Assembly (NCBI RefSeq): GCF_045348435.1
Contig: NZ_CP157484.1
Coordinates: 3,596,001-3,660,000, forward strand
DNA length: 64,000 nt
DNA from: Alsobacter sp045348435
GTDB lineage: Bacteria > Pseudomonadota > Alphaproteobacteria > Rhizobiales > Beijerinckiaceae
Reading direction: 5' to 3'
Each line of letters starts with the position of its first letter. Position 1 is the first letter of the stretch. A program made the translations under genes and the position numbers. Of the stretch, positions 23,274 to 36,202 are shown piece by piece. The notes below the pieces were generated by a model. That model searched no databases and was not told where the DNA came from. It was given only the letters and a program-made list of their open reading frames with translations.

Positions 23274-23783
23274 CTATCGGCGGACGAAATCGATGAACGA
23301 GAAGGCGAATTCGTCGTCCGGGCCGGCTGGATGGTCCTCGCGCCGGGCCTCCCGGAACCGGGTGGAATCGATCTGCGGGAAGCTCGCGTCGCCGGCCGGC
23401 GTGGCCTTCACGAGGGTGAGGTGGATGCGGTCGACCAGATCCATCGTCTCGGCGTAGATCTGCGCCCCGCCTCCGATCACGACGCTGTCGGCCTGCGACC
23501 TGGCCCCGATCTCCTGCGCGAGGCGAAGCGCCTCATCCAGAGAGTGCGCCACATGCGCGCCCGGCGCGGCGAAGCCCGGATCGCGCGTGACGACGATGCT
23601 CTCGCGCCCGGGCAGCGGCTTGCCGATCGATTCGAACGTCTTGCGACCCATCACGAGGGGACGGCCCAGCGTCAGCGCGCGAAAACGCCGCAAGTCCGTC
23701 TTGATGCGCCAGATGAGGCCGTTGTCCCGGCCGATGACGCCGTTCTCGGCCGCGGCCACGATGCTGACGAGCGGCAGAGCCAT
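23274..23783 (-). CDS. folA: Dihydrofolate reductase
   Basis: 169 residues. Reduces dihydrofolate to tetrahydrofolate with NADPH, renewing the folate used up by ThyA. Typical motifs: VSIVAAAENGVIGRDNGLIWRIKTDLRRFRALT at the N-terminus, PLVMGRKTFESIGKPLPGR, and VIGGGAQIYAE. It shares a strand with thyA and a GNAT gene just upstream (5-base gap), so thymidylate and folate steps are probably co-transcribed. Confidence 0.96.
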   Translation of the reverse strand: MALPLVSIVAAAENGVIGRDNGLIWRIKTDLRRFRALTLGRPLVMGRKTFESIGKPLPGRESIVVTRDPGFAAPGAHVAHSLDEALRLAQEIGARSQADSVVIGGGAQIYAETMDLVDRIHLTLVKATPAGDASFPQIDSTRFREARREDHPAGPDDEFAFSFIDFVRR

Positions 23784-23788
23784 GCCGC

Positions 23789-24274
23789 TCACCGCGCCTG
23801 GTCGGCGAGGCGCCACAGCGCCTCTCCGGTGACGCGGCACCGTGTCCAGTCATCGAGCGTCTCGGCCCCCTGCGCCTTGTAGAAGGCGATGGACGGCTCG
23901 TTCCAGTCGAGCACCTGCCACTCCAGCCGCGCCAGGCTCTCGGCGACGCAGCGCTTGGCCAGATTCGCCAGGAGCGCCTTCCCCAGCCCGTGCCCGCGGG
24001 CCTGCGGGCGCACATAGAGGTCTTCCAGGTAGAGCCCGCAGCGGCCGCGGAAGGTGGAGAAGCTGTAGAACCACAGCGCGAAGCCCGCCGCCTCGCCCCG
24101 GTGCTCGGCGATGTCGCAGAACACCTTCGGCGCGTCGCCGAAGAGCGCCTCCTCGATCATCTCGGGCGTGGCGTCGATCTCATGCGACAGGCGTTCATAC
24201 TCGCCGAGTTCGCGGATCATGGCGAAGACGAGGGGCGCATCGCCGAGAGCGGCGGGACGAACGGAAAGGGTCAT
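23789..24274 (-). CDS. GNAT-family N-acetyltransferase
   Basis: 161 residues with the acetyl-CoA-binding motif VRPQARGHGLGKALLANLAKRC and the preceding strand LYLEDLYV. The layout (YLEDLYV, WNEPSIAFYKAQGA) resembles spermidine/spermine-type and other small amine acetyltransferases, but the substrate is not determined. It is located between thyA and folA on the same strand with gaps of 31 and 5 bases. Confidence 0.9.
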   Translation of the reverse strand: MTLSVRPAALGDAPLVFAMIRELGEYERLSHEIDATPEMIEEALFGDAPKVFCDIAEHRGEAAGFALWFYSFSTFRGRCGLYLEDLYVRPQARGHGLGKALLANLAKRCVAESLARLEWQVLDWNEPSIAFYKAQGAETLDDWTRCRVTGEALWRLADQAR

Positions 24275-24305
24275 GGGCGGCTCTGAATTCGCGCTTCGGG
24301 CGGCC

Positions 24306-25100
24306 TCAGACCGCCACCGGCGCCCGGATGGCGGGATGAGGGTCGTAGCCTTCGATCACAACGTCCTCGAAGGCGAAATCGAAAAGGCTTTTCACGTCTG
24401 GGTTGAGGATCAGCCGCGGCAAAGGCCTTGGCTCGCGGCTCAGCTGCAGCCGCACCTGCTCCAGGTGGTTCGAATAGAGATGCGCGTCGCCGAAGCTGTG
24501 CACGAATTCGCCGGGCTGCAGGCCCGTGACATGCGCCACCATGGCGGTGAGCAGGGCGTAGCTGGCGATGTTGAACGGCACGCCGAGGAAGACGTCGGCC
24601 GAGCGCTGGTAGAGCTGGCAGGAGAGCCGCCCGTCCGCCACGTAGAACTGGAACAGGCAATGGCAGGGCGCAAGCGCCATCCTGTCGAGGTCGGCCGGGT
24701 TCCAGGCCGACACCACGAGGCGGCGCGAGTCAGGATTGCGCCGGATCTCGTCGAGCACCCACCGGATCTGGTCGACCGTGCCGCCGCCCGGCTTCTCCCA
24801 GCTGCGCCACTGCTTGCCGTAGACGGGGCCGAGATCGCCCTGCTCGTCGGCCCACTCGTCCCAGATGCTCACGCCGTTGGCCTGCAGGTAAGCCACATTG
24901 GTGTCGCCGGCCAGGAACCAGAGCAGTTCGTGCACGATCGACTTCAGGTGCAGCTTCTTGGTCGTCACCAGGGGGAAGCCCTGCGCGAGGTCGAAGCGCA
25001 GCTGGTGGCCGAACACGCTCAGGGTGCCGGTGCCGGTCCGGTCGGACTTTGCGGTTCCCTCGTTGAGGATCCGTCGCATGAGATCGTGATAGGCGTGCAT
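24306..25100 (-). CDS. thyA: Thymidylate synthase
   Basis: 264 residues. Converts dUMP to dTMP using methylene-tetrahydrofolate. Catalytic Cys146 lies in PCHCLFQFYV; RSADVFLGVPFNIASYALL and the C-terminal substrate-binding HPAIRAPVAV are intact. It is the first gene of the run thyA-GNAT-folA-hflK-hflC-DUF2065-degP and divergent from the tmRNA gene. Confidence 0.97.
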   Translation of the reverse strand: MHAYHDLMRRILNEGTAKSDRTGTGTLSVFGHQLRFDLAQGFPLVTTKKLHLKSIVHELLWFLAGDTNVAYLQANGVSIWDEWADEQGDLGPVYGKQWRSWEKPGGGTVDQIRWVLDEIRRNPDSRRLVVSAWNPADLDRMALAPCHCLFQFYVADGRLSCQLYQRSADVFLGVPFNIASYALLTAMVAHVTGLQPGEFVHSFGDAHLYSNHLEQVRLQLSREPRPLPRLILNPDVKSLFDFAFEDVVIEGYDPHPAIRAPVAV

Positions 25101-25214
25101 GGCGCTCCCCGAGAGCGTGGAGGTTAACCCGATTCACTGTGACGAACAGCGGCCCTGCAACCTGCAAGACGTGTTGTCCAGCGCTCTTTTCGCAGCGCTT
25201 TCGCCCCCAGCCCC

Positions 25215-25243
25215 TTCCGTTCGCGGGAGCGAGGCCCTATATT
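25215..25243 (+). promoter_or_regulatory. Predicted tmRNA promoter
   Basis: TATATT (25238-25243), a strong -10 box, with TTCCGT (25215-25220) 17 bases upstream as a weak -35. The start would be near 25250, just before the acceptor part of the tmRNA gene. Confidence 0.5.
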
Positions 25244-25249
25244 CCGGTT

Positions 25250-25562
25250 GTCGCCCGCAAGGGCGTCTATAGCGATAAACGGTCATCGGAATAAGCCTTA
25301 CGGACCCGGGGGCGGTACCCGGCGCCTCCACCAGAACCCAGCGTCCGCTCTTCGGAGCTGGGCTCCGGCGGGGGCGAAATAGGATCGACGTGGGTGTAAA
25401 GGGTGCTCTTTCGCTCGGCATGGTACCGCCGTTATCGGGCTAAACTTATAGTTGCCAACGACAACTATGCTCAGGTTGCGGTGGCCGCGTAACGCGGTCT
25501 CTGACGCCTAAACAAAGCCCTTGCGGGTAGCACCGTAAGGCGGGGCTCGGAGGCGCCTGGCA
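25250..25562 (+). ncRNA. ssrA: Transfer-messenger RNA, circularly permuted (two-piece)
   Basis: The acceptor part comes first: a T-arm-like segment and GCGCCTCCACCA ending at 25333. A spacer with a CCCAGC/GCTGGG hairpin (25334-25369) follows, then the 5' end of the coding piece, GGGGGCGAAATAGGATCGACG, at 25370. GGGGGCG pairs with CGCCTCC (one G-U pair) to rebuild the acceptor stem, which proves the permuted order typical of alphaproteobacteria. The spacer would be removed to give two RNAs. tmRNA rescues stalled ribosomes and tags the unfinished protein. The outer ends are approximate. sspB follows after about 40 bases. Confidence 0.95.
25454..25492 (+). other. tmRNA proteolysis tag reading frame
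   Basis: Resume codon GCC at 25454, tag ANDNYAQVAVAA, then TAA. The ANDN start and AVAA end match alphaproteobacterial ssrA tags; the C-terminal residues are the ClpX degron and the N-terminal part is bound by SspB, encoded next door. Confidence 0.93.
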
Positions 25563-25602
25563 ACAGAAGCCTCCACTTTCCCTTCCTTGCGCCGGTTCAG
25601 GA

Positions 25603-26244
25603 ATGCCGCAGGACCTCATCCGCTACGATCTTCTGGTCCAGGACGCGCTCAAGGGCGTGGTTCGCAAGGTTCTTGCCGATGCGGCGGCTCATGGCCTCCC
25701 GGGCGAGCACCATTTCTACATCTCATTCCGCACCGGCGACCCTGGCGTGCGCATCTCCAACCGGCTTCGCGAGAAGTATCCGGAGGAGATGACGATCGTG
25801 CTCCAGCACCAGTTCTGGGACCTTGGCCTCACCGAGCACACCTTCGAGGTGGGGCTGTCCTTCTCGGGCGTGCCGGAGCGTCTCCTGGTCCCGTTCGATT
25901 CGCTGACCGGCTTCTTCGATCCCTCCGTCCAGTTCGGCCTGAAATTCGAGCTCTCCGGAGCCGAGGACGCCGACAATGACGAGGGCGAAGAGGACGATGC
26001 CGAAGCGTCTCCGGCGGGCGCTCCTTCGACCCCGTCCGCCAAGGGCCCGGCCGCGCTGCCCTCCCCGAAGCAGGGCGCGGCGAAGAGCGGCCCCGCCAGG
26101 ATCGCGCCCGCAAAGACCAGCCCGGGCAAGCCGGCTGCGGAGTCAGGATCGGCGGTCGCCAAGGGCGACGCGAGCGAGGACGCCGACAAGGCGGCCAGCG
26201 GCGCCGAGGTGGTCAGCCTCGATGCGTTCCGCAAGAAGCCCTGA
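25603..26244 (+). CDS. sspB: SspB, ClpXP specificity-enhancing adaptor for ssrA-tagged proteins
   Basis: 213 residues. The N-terminal domain (about 1-120; IRYDLLVQDALKGVVRKVL, HHFYISFRTGDPGVRIS, MTIVLQHQFWDL) matches the alphaproteobacterial SspB fold that binds the tmRNA tag. A long acidic then Ala/Pro/Lys-rich linker follows, ending in VVSLDAFRKKP, the probable ClpX-docking tail. It is located about 40 bases after the tmRNA gene that makes its ligand. AGGA directly abuts the ATG, an unusually short spacing, so translation may be weak or use other signals. Confidence 0.93.
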   Translation: MPQDLIRYDLLVQDALKGVVRKVLADAAAHGLPGEHHFYISFRTGDPGVRISNRLREKYPEEMTIVLQHQFWDLGLTEHTFEVGLSFSGVPERLLVPFDSLTGFFDPSVQFGLKFELSGAEDADNDEGEEDDAEASPAGAPSTPSAKGPAALPSPKQGAAKSGPARIAPAKTSPGKPAAESGSAVAKGDASEDADKAASGAEVVSLDAFRKKP

Positions 26245-26262
26245 ACGCCGCCGCGGCGCGTC

Positions 26263-26502
26263 ATGACCGCAGACATCGTCAATCTTCGGCGCGCCCGCAA
26301 GGCCAAGGCCCGAACCGAGGCGGACGCCGCCGCGGCAGAGAACCGCGCCAAGTTCGGCCGGCCCAAGGCGGAGCGCGACCTGCGGGCGGCCGTGGACGAC
26401 CTCGCCGCGAGGCGCCACGAGGGTCACCGCCTGGGCGCAGGCGACGTGCAGTCCAAGCCCGCAACCGACGAGGCCGGGAGCCGGACGGACGAGCCCTCGT
26501 GA
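26263..26502 (+). CDS. DUF4169 family protein
   Basis: 79 residues, highly charged. The N-terminus IVNLRRARKAKARTEAD and the NRAKFGRPKAERDL segment match DUF4169, a small alphaproteobacterial family often found between sspB and an RHH gene. Probably helical and cytoplasmic; function unknown. Its stop overlaps the GTG start of the next gene by 4 bases. Confidence 0.82.
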   Translation: MTADIVNLRRARKAKARTEADAAAAENRAKFGRPKAERDLRAAVDDLAARRHEGHRLGAGDVQSKPATDEAGSRTDEPS

Positions 26503-26761
26503 GCGGCCCCCGCTCCTCAATCGTCAAGCGCTCGGTTCTGCTCTCCGGACACCGCACCAGCGTCTCCATCGAGGGGCCCTTCTGGGACGCTCTCAAGGTC
26601 ATCGCCCAGGCGCGGGGCATGAGCCTCAACGGGCTGGTGACCAGCATCGACGCCGCCCGGCAGGGCGAAAACCTGTCCTCCGCGATCCGCCTCGCCGTGC
26701 TCGCCCATTACCGGGCCATGGCCCCTGTCGCGCCCCCCACGGAGAGCGCCGGGGCGCCGGC

Positions 26762-26780
<19 letters not shown>
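26499..26780 (+). CDS. Ribbon-helix-helix domain protein (RHH_4 type)
   Basis: 93 residues with SIVKRSVLLSGHRTSVSIEGPFWDALKVIAQARGMSLNGLV, a ribbon strand followed by two helices, as in RHH_4 proteins. RHH folds usually bind DNA, so a repressor role is possible but no target is known. The GTG start overlaps the DUF4169 stop (GTGA). The 3' end overlaps the converging AsmA-like gene by 19 bases. Confidence 0.85.
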
Positions 26781-30607
<3,827 letters not shown>

Positions 30608-30696
30608 GGATCAGCGTCTCGCTCCATGGGGAGAAACCGGCCCACCTTAGCCGACTTCGTGGCGCGAGGGTGACGCCGGAAGCGTCGCAGCCCGCC

Positions 30697-32148
30697 TCAC
30701 GCGGTGAGGACCTCGGGATGAACCAGGGGCGCCGGAGGCAGGATCTTGCCCGGATTCATGATGTTCATGGGATCGAGGGCCGCCTTGATCGCCCTCATCG
30801 CGTCCAGCGTGGCCGCCGGATGCTCCTGAGGGAGATATTTCATCTTGGTCTGGCCGACGCCATGCTCGCCCGTGCAGGTGCCCTCCATCGCGAGCGCGCG
30901 CTCCACGAGGCGCTTCACGAAGCCCTCCACCCGGGCCACCTCGTCGGCGTCCTCGATGCTGACCAGCGGCAGGACGTGGAAGTTGCCGTCGCCGACATGC
31001 CCGACGATCGGCGCCAGCAACCGGCTCTCGGCGATGTCGCGCTGGGTCTCCTCGACGCATTCGGCGAGTCTGGAGATGGGCACGCAGACGTCGGTGGAGA
31101 TGCTCTTCGCCCCGGGCCGCAGGGCGTGCGCGGCCCAGTAGGCGTCGTGGCGGGCCTGCCACAGGCGGGTCCGCTCCTCCGGCTTGGTGGCCCATTCGAA
31201 CGAGCCCCCGCCATGGTCGGCGGCGATCTCGCCGAAGCGCTCCGCCTGTTCCCGCACGCCCTGGTCGGTGCCGTGGAACTCCACGAACAGCATCGGCCTC
31301 TCGGGCAAGTCGAGCTTGGAGTAGAGGTTGATCGCCCGGATCTGCGCCTCGTCGGCGAGCTCGATGCGGGCCACCGGGATGCCGGACTGGATCGTCACGA
31401 TCGTGGCGTCGCACGCCGCCTTGATGGAGGGAAACGAGCAGACCCCGGCCGAGATCGCCTCCGGGATGCCGTGCAGCCTGAGCGTGATTTCGGTGATCAC
31501 CCCCAGCGTACCCTCCGCGCCCACGAACAGCCTGGTCAGGTCGTAGCCGGCCGACGACTTGCGGGCCCGCCGGGCGGTCTTCACCACCTCGCCATTGGCC
31601 AGGACGGCCGTCACCGCGATGACGTTGTCCTTCATGGTCCCGTACCGGACCGCGTTGGTCCCGGAGGCGCGCGTAGACGTCATCCCGCCCAGGGAGGCGT
31701 CCGCCCCGGGATCGATCGGGAAGAACAGCCCCATGTCGCGCAGGTGCTCGTTCAGCGCCTTGCGGGTGATTCCCGGCTCCACCACGCAGTCGAGATCTTC
31801 GGCGTGAACGGCGAGCACGCGCTTCATCAGGCTGGTGTCGATCGAGACGCCGCCCAGAGGGGCGTTGGTGTGGCCCTCGAAGGAGGTGCCCGTCCCGAAC
31901 GGGATGATGGGCGCCCGCCGCGCGGCGCAGAGCTTCACGATCTCGACGACCTCCTCGGTCGTCTCCGGATAGACGACGATGTCGGGCGGCTGGTTCTCCG
32001 TCCAGGTCAGCGTGTTCGCGTGCTGCTCGCGCACCGCCTGGCTGGTCACCACGCGGTTGCCGAACCGCCGGCTGAGGTCGAGCGTCAACGATACGATCGA
32101 TTCGTGGCTGAGCCTCGGGGGTGCGGCGTCTTGCGGCGCTTGCGTCAT
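30697..32148 (-). CDS. FAD-linked oxidase, D-lactate dehydrogenase / GlcD type
   Basis: 483 residues. The PCMH-type FAD domain is clear: PFGTGTSFEGHTNAP near 83-97, DPGADASLGGMTSTRASGTNAVRYGTMKDNV, and the FAD-oxidase C-domain with HVGDGNFHV and GEHGVGQTKMKYL. It most resembles cytochrome-type D-lactate dehydrogenases and the GlcD subunit of glycolate oxidase. No glcE or glcF neighbours are seen, which favours a single-subunit D-2-hydroxyacid dehydrogenase. The start at 32148 is chosen over longer in-frame options, which lack family similarity. Confidence 0.88.
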   Translation of the reverse strand: MTQAPQDAAPPRLSHESIVSLTLDLSRRFGNRVVTSQAVREQHANTLTWTENQPPDIVVYPETTEEVVEIVKLCAARRAPIIPFGTGTSFEGHTNAPLGGVSIDTSLMKRVLAVHAEDLDCVVEPGITRKALNEHLRDMGLFFPIDPGADASLGGMTSTRASGTNAVRYGTMKDNVIAVTAVLANGEVVKTARRARKSSAGYDLTRLFVGAEGTLGVITEITLRLHGIPEAISAGVCSFPSIKAACDATIVTIQSGIPVARIELADEAQIRAINLYSKLDLPERPMLFVEFHGTDQGVREQAERFGEIAADHGGGSFEWATKPEERTRLWQARHDAYWAAHALRPGAKSISTDVCVPISRLAECVEETQRDIAESRLLAPIVGHVGDGNFHVLPLVSIEDADEVARVEGFVKRLVERALAMEGTCTGEHGVGQTKMKYLPQEHPAATLDAMRAIKAALDPMNIMNPGKILPPAPLVHPEVLTA

Positions 32149-32295
32149 TGCGTCTTGCCTTCGCTGGGGCGTTTGGGGGATCATCCTAACCGGCTTGCCC
32201 GAGGGGGCAATATGGCCGGCCGCCGATGCATGGCCGGCGCCCATGGACGCATGGCGCCTGAGGCGCCGCGGCGTCAGCGGTCGGCGACGGAGCAC

Positions 32296-32829
32296 ATGGC
32301 AAGGACGTCAGAGAGTTCCGCCTTCTTCTTTGCGCCCTTCGTGTCCTCCACGATGCGCATCGAGCCTGCCTGGATCGACTATAACGGCCATCTCAACATG
32401 GCCTACTACCACGTCCTGTTCGACCGCGCGGTGGACGAGGCCCTGTCCCGCATCGGCTTGGGCGAGGACTACGTCCGGGAGCGCAAGGCCTCCACCTTCA
32501 CGGCCGAATGCCACGTGCAGTACCGGCGCGAAGTCCATCTGGCCGACGCGGTCCGGGTGACCATGCAACTCATCGAATTCGACCAGAAGCGCATGCATGT
32601 CTACATGGAGCTTCGGCACGCGACCGAGTTCTGGCTCTCCGCCACCTCCGAAAACATGATGCTCCATATCGATTTGACGGAGCGCAAGGTCGCGCCGTTC
32701 CCGCCCGACATCCTCGCCAGCCTGGCGATCATGAAGGCCGCCCATTCCGGCCTGCCGCGTCCCGAGGCGCTGGGCAGCGTCATCGGCATCCCGGCCCGCG
32801 CGCTGGCGGCCAAGCCCGGCGTGCACTGA
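32296..32829 (+). CDS. Hotdog-fold thioesterase (4-hydroxybenzoyl-CoA thioesterase-like)
   Basis: 177 residues with WIDYNGHLNMAYYHVLFDRAVDEALSRIG near residue 27: the YNGHLN segment corresponds to the catalytic Asp-x-x-GH region of YbgC/4HBT acyl-CoA thioesterases, here with Asp28 two residues before Asn30. The hydrophobic strand-helix layout continues through QYRREVHLADAVRVTMQLIEFDQKRMHVYMEL. It probably hydrolyses an acyl-CoA, substrate unknown. GGAG precedes the ATG. Divergent from the FAD oxidase gene. Confidence 0.86.
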   Translation: MARTSESSAFFFAPFVSSTMRIEPAWIDYNGHLNMAYYHVLFDRAVDEALSRIGLGEDYVRERKASTFTAECHVQYRREVHLADAVRVTMQLIEFDQKRMHVYMELRHATEFWLSATSENMMLHIDLTERKVAPFPPDILASLAIMKAAHSGLPRPEALGSVIGIPARALAAKPGVH

Positions 32830-32838
32830 AACGGCGCG

Positions 32839-33471
32839 TCACGCCCGCGCCGCGATGCTCCGCCCCGCATCGGTCAGCGACTTCAGCCCGAACAGGATGA
32901 AGGTGACGCCCACCACGCGCGACACGATGCGTCCGTGCTTCAGGAAAAACCGGCGCACGACCGGCAGGCCGGCCCAGAACAGGATCACCAGATAGCCCAG
33001 CAGAAAGCCCAGGATCGCGGCGCCCATCAGGCCGGGCGCCGTGTCCCACGCGATTTCGGCCGCATGGCGCACGGTGAGCGCCGTGAACACGGCCAGCGAC
33101 ACCGGATAAGCCTTAGGATTGGTGAGGCCGAAGGCCAGCCCGGCCCGGATCGGCCTCAACCCGCCCACCGGCGCTCCGCCGTCGCCGCCCTTGGCCAGGA
33201 CGGCCTTCGCGCCCAGATAGATGAGGTACACGCCGCAGCCGATCCCCAGCGCGTCGAACAGCGCCGGCCCGACCTCGTTGACGCCGACGATCGCCGCCAG
33301 CGCCAGGCCGCCCCACACGATGTCTCCGGCGAGATGGCCGAACAGGAAGCGCGCCCCCGCTGTCCGTCCATGTTGGGCGGCGAGCGAAAAGACGGCCAGG
33401 AACGCCGGCCCCGGCGTGACGGCGTAGATGAAGCCGGCCAGAACCGTGGCGAGAAACAGCGAAGAGGACAT
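32839..33471 (-). CDS. LysE/RhtB-family amino acid exporter
   Basis: 210 residues with about six membrane segments. The N-terminal TPGPAFLAVFS motif and the GLTNPKAYPVSLAVFTAL segment are hallmarks of LysE/RhtB exporters, which pump amino acids such as lysine, homoserine or threonine out of the cell. The exact substrate is not visible. Convergent with the thioesterase gene (9-base gap) and divergent from the helicase gene. The roughly 280 bases to that gene hold no recognisable feature. Confidence 0.92.
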   Translation of the reverse strand: MSSSLFLATVLAGFIYAVTPGPAFLAVFSLAAQHGRTAGARFLFGHLAGDIVWGGLALAAIVGVNEVGPALFDALGIGCGVYLIYLGAKAVLAKGGDGGAPVGGLRPIRAGLAFGLTNPKAYPVSLAVFTALTVRHAAEIAWDTAPGLMGAAILGFLLGYLVILFWAGLPVVRRFFLKHGRIVSRVVGVTFILFGLKSLTDAGRSIAARA

Positions 33472-33750
33472 GGGACGCTCGGACTGGAGAGGCTTGAGAA
33501 TGGGCCCGTTCCGGCGAAAGCCGCAAGCTGTCTTGGCGCTGGCCCATCCCGTCGCGCCCGGAACCCACAGCCAAAGCGACGCGCCGAGCCGCCCGGATCG
33601 ACTTCGCCCCCCTTTCGCTCCATTTTGAGATAAGAACGAATCGGAACCATGCGCGATCGACAGGACGGCGCGGCGGCCCGGCTCCGGCCCGCCACGAGCT
33701 TCGGCTCGCCGTCACGCCCTTGCCGGATCGCCCGCCGACGGAAAGCATTC

Positions 33751-36123
33751 GTGAGCAACCCTCTCAGTCTCGACGACGACTATGTCCCGCGCCCAGGCGG
33801 CCTGGCCTCCCGGGCGCGCGCCGGCGTGTCCGGCGGGGCGGCCGCGAACTATCTGGCGAACCTGAACCCCGAGCAGCGCCGCGCGATCGAGGCCACCGAG
33901 GGTCCCGTCCTCGTGCTGGCCGGCGCCGGCACCGGCAAGACGCGGGTCCTCACCACCCGCATCGCCCACATCATCGCGTCGGGCCTCGCCTACCCGTCGC
34001 AGATCCTGGCCGTGACCTTCACCAACAAGGCGGCCCGGGAAATGAAGGAGCGCGTCGGGCATCTCCTGGGCGGGGTCGCCGAGGGGATGCCGTGGCTCGG
34101 CACCTTCCACGCGATCGGCGTCAAGATCCTGCGCCGCCACGCCGAACTGGTCGGGCTGCGCTCGGACTTCACCATCCTGGACACCGACGACCAGATCCGC
34201 CTCATGCGGCAGGTGATCCAGGCCGACAACATCGACGAGAAGCGCTGGCCGGCCCGCGCTCTGGCCGCCTTCATCGACGGCTGGAAGAACCGCGGCCTGA
34301 CGCCCGACAAGGTGCCGGCGGGCGAATCCGCCGCCTTCGCGAACGGCAAGGGCGGCAAGCTCTACGCCGCCTACCAGGCCCGGCTGAAGCAGCTCAACGC
34401 CGCCGATTTCGGCGACCTCCTGCTGGAGAACCTGCGCCTGTTCCGGGAGCAGCCCGACGTGCTGCAGTCCTACCAGGAGCGGTTCAAATACATTCTGGTG
34501 GACGAATATCAGGACACCAACGTCGCCCAGTATCTGTGGCTGCGCCTGCTGGCGCAGGGCCGCCGCAACGTCTCCTGCGTGGGCGACGACGACCAGTCGA
34601 TCTATGGCTGGCGCGGCGCCGAGGTCGACAACATCCTGCGTTTCGAGCACGACTTCCCGGGCGCGACCGTCGTGCGCCTGGAGCGCAACTACCGCTCCAC
34701 CGGCCACATCCTGTCCGCCGCCTCCCACCTCGTGGCCCACAACGAGGGCCGGCTCGGCAAGACGCTGCACACCGAGGACGAGGCCGGCGAGAAGGTGACG
34801 CTCACCGGCGCCTGGGACTCCGAGGAGGAGGCCCGCCTCATCGGCGAGGAGATCGAGGCGCTCCAGCACAAGGGCCAGTCGCTCGCCCAGATGGCCGTGC
34901 TGGTGCGCATCTCGGCCCAGATGCGCGAGATCGAGGATCGCTTCGTCACGCTGGGCCTCCCCTACCGGGTGATCGGCGGCCCGCGCTTCTATGAGCGCAT
35001 GGAGATCCGGGACGCGCTGGCCTATCTGCGCTGCGTCGCCAACCCGACCGACGACCTCGCCTTCGAGCGGATCGTCAACACGCCCAAGCGTGGCCTCGGC
35101 GACGCCACCATCGAGCAGTTGCACGTCTATGCGCGCAAGGCGCGGGTGCCGCTGATGCAGGCCGCCCGGCTGCTCGTCGAGACGGACGAGCTGAAGCCCA
35201 AGCCGCGCTCCACCCTTCGCGATCTCACCGCCGCCTTCGGCCGCTGGTCCGGGCGGATCGAAGCCATGAAGCACAACGAGCTCGCCGAGCTGGTTCTGGA
35301 GGAGTCCGGCTACACCGACATGTGGCAGAAGGACCGCACGGCCGAGAGCGCCGGCCGGCTGGAGAATCTGAAGGAGCTCGTCCGCTCCATGGAGGAGTTT
35401 CCGGATCTCGGCGGCTTCCTCGAACACGTGTCGCTGGTGATGGAGGCGACCGACAACGACAGCACCGAGAAGGTGTCGATCATGACCCTCCACGGCGCCA
35501 AGGGCCTGGAGTTCGACACCGTGTTCCTGCCCGGCTGGGAGGAGGGCCTGTTCCCCAACCAGCGCGCCCTGGACGAGAGCGGCAAGGCCGGTCTCGAGGA
35601 GGAGCGACGCCTGGCCTATGTGGGCCTGACCCGCGCCCGCCGCCGCGCCAAGATCTTCTTCGCCTCGAACCGCCGCATCCACGGCATGTGGCAGTCGACC
35701 ATCCCGTCGCGTTTCGTCGACGAGCTGCCCGAGGATCATGTCGAGGTGACCGAGGCGCCGGCCCATTACGGCGGCTATGGCGGCAGCCGGTTCGAGCGGA
35801 CGCAGCCTTTCGGGTCGACCTACGACACCCCCGGCTGGCAACGCGCCCAGGCCCGCGCCAGGGAGACCGGCGGCTTCGGCGAGCGCAGCCAATCCGCCTA
35901 CGGCGCCTCGTCCGGCGGGCGCCGCGGGCCGCTCCAGATCGAGGGCGAACTCGTCGCCAAGTCGACCGGGACGACCAGCGACTTCTCCGGCGGCGACCGC
36001 GTCTTCCACGTCAAGTTCGGCAACGGCTCGGTCGCGGCGGTGGACGGCAACAAGCTCACGATCGATTTCGACAAGGCGGGCCGCAAGATGGTGCTGGACG
36101 GGTTCGTGCAGCGGGCGGGTTAG
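33751..36123 (+). CDS. uvrD: ATP-dependent DNA helicase UvrD/PcrA
   Basis: A superfamily I 3'-5' helicase for nucleotide excision and mismatch repair. 790 residues from a GTG at 33751 with GGAAAG upstream; an ATG at 33649 would add a 34-residue basic extension that does not look conserved. Walker A AGAGTGKT at 57-64, DEYQDTN at 251-257, GDDDQSIYGWRGA and the C-terminal TLHGAKGLEF and YVGLTRAR motifs are all intact. The C-terminal region after about residue 650 is Gly/Arg-rich, followed by a tudor-like KFGNGSVAAVDGNKLTIDFD segment, as in PcrA/UvrD. Confidence 0.95.
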   Translation: MSNPLSLDDDYVPRPGGLASRARAGVSGGAAANYLANLNPEQRRAIEATEGPVLVLAGAGTGKTRVLTTRIAHIIASGLAYPSQILAVTFTNKAAREMKERVGHLLGGVAEGMPWLGTFHAIGVKILRRHAELVGLRSDFTILDTDDQIRLMRQVIQADNIDEKRWPARALAAFIDGWKNRGLTPDKVPAGESAAFANGKGGKLYAAYQARLKQLNAADFGDLLLENLRLFREQPDVLQSYQERFKYILVDEYQDTNVAQYLWLRLLAQGRRNVSCVGDDDQSIYGWRGAEVDNILRFEHDFPGATVVRLERNYRSTGHILSAASHLVAHNEGRLGKTLHTEDEAGEKVTLTGAWDSEEEARLIGEEIEALQHKGQSLAQMAVLVRISAQMREIEDRFVTLGLPYRVIGGPRFYERMEIRDALAYLRCVANPTDDLAFERIVNTPKRGLGDATIEQLHVYARKARVPLMQAARLLVETDELKPKPRSTLRDLTAAFGRWSGRIEAMKHNELAELVLEESGYTDMWQKDRTAESAGRLENLKELVRSMEEFPDLGGFLEHVSLVMEATDNDSTEKVSIMTLHGAKGLEFDTVFLPGWEEGLFPNQRALDESGKAGLEEERRLAYVGLTRARRRAKIFFASNRRIHGMWQSTIPSRFVDELPEDHVEVTEAPAHYGGYGGSRFERTQPFGSTYDTPGWQRAQARARETGGFGERSQSAYGASSGGRRGPLQIEGELVAKSTGTTSDFSGGDRVFHVKFGNGSVAAVDGNKLTIDFDKAGRKMVLDGFVQRAG

Positions 36124-36202
36124 CGCCTGCGCCCGTCGGCTCGTAGTCGCTGCGACGTTCAGCGGGCGGGGACGCTGCGGCGCGCCTCCGACACGGGCCT
36201 GC

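Noticed and set aside
33634..33647. GAAC-N6-GAAC upstream of the UvrD/PcrA gene as a LexA box
   Set aside because: The alphaproteobacterial SOS box is GTTC/GAAC with a 7-base spacer; the spacing here is 6, and no second feature supports SOS control.
33649..33750. Longer N-terminus for the UvrD/PcrA helicase from the ATG at 33649
   Set aside because: The 34 extra residues are basic and low-complexity, and helicases of this family normally begin close to the GTG-encoded segment.
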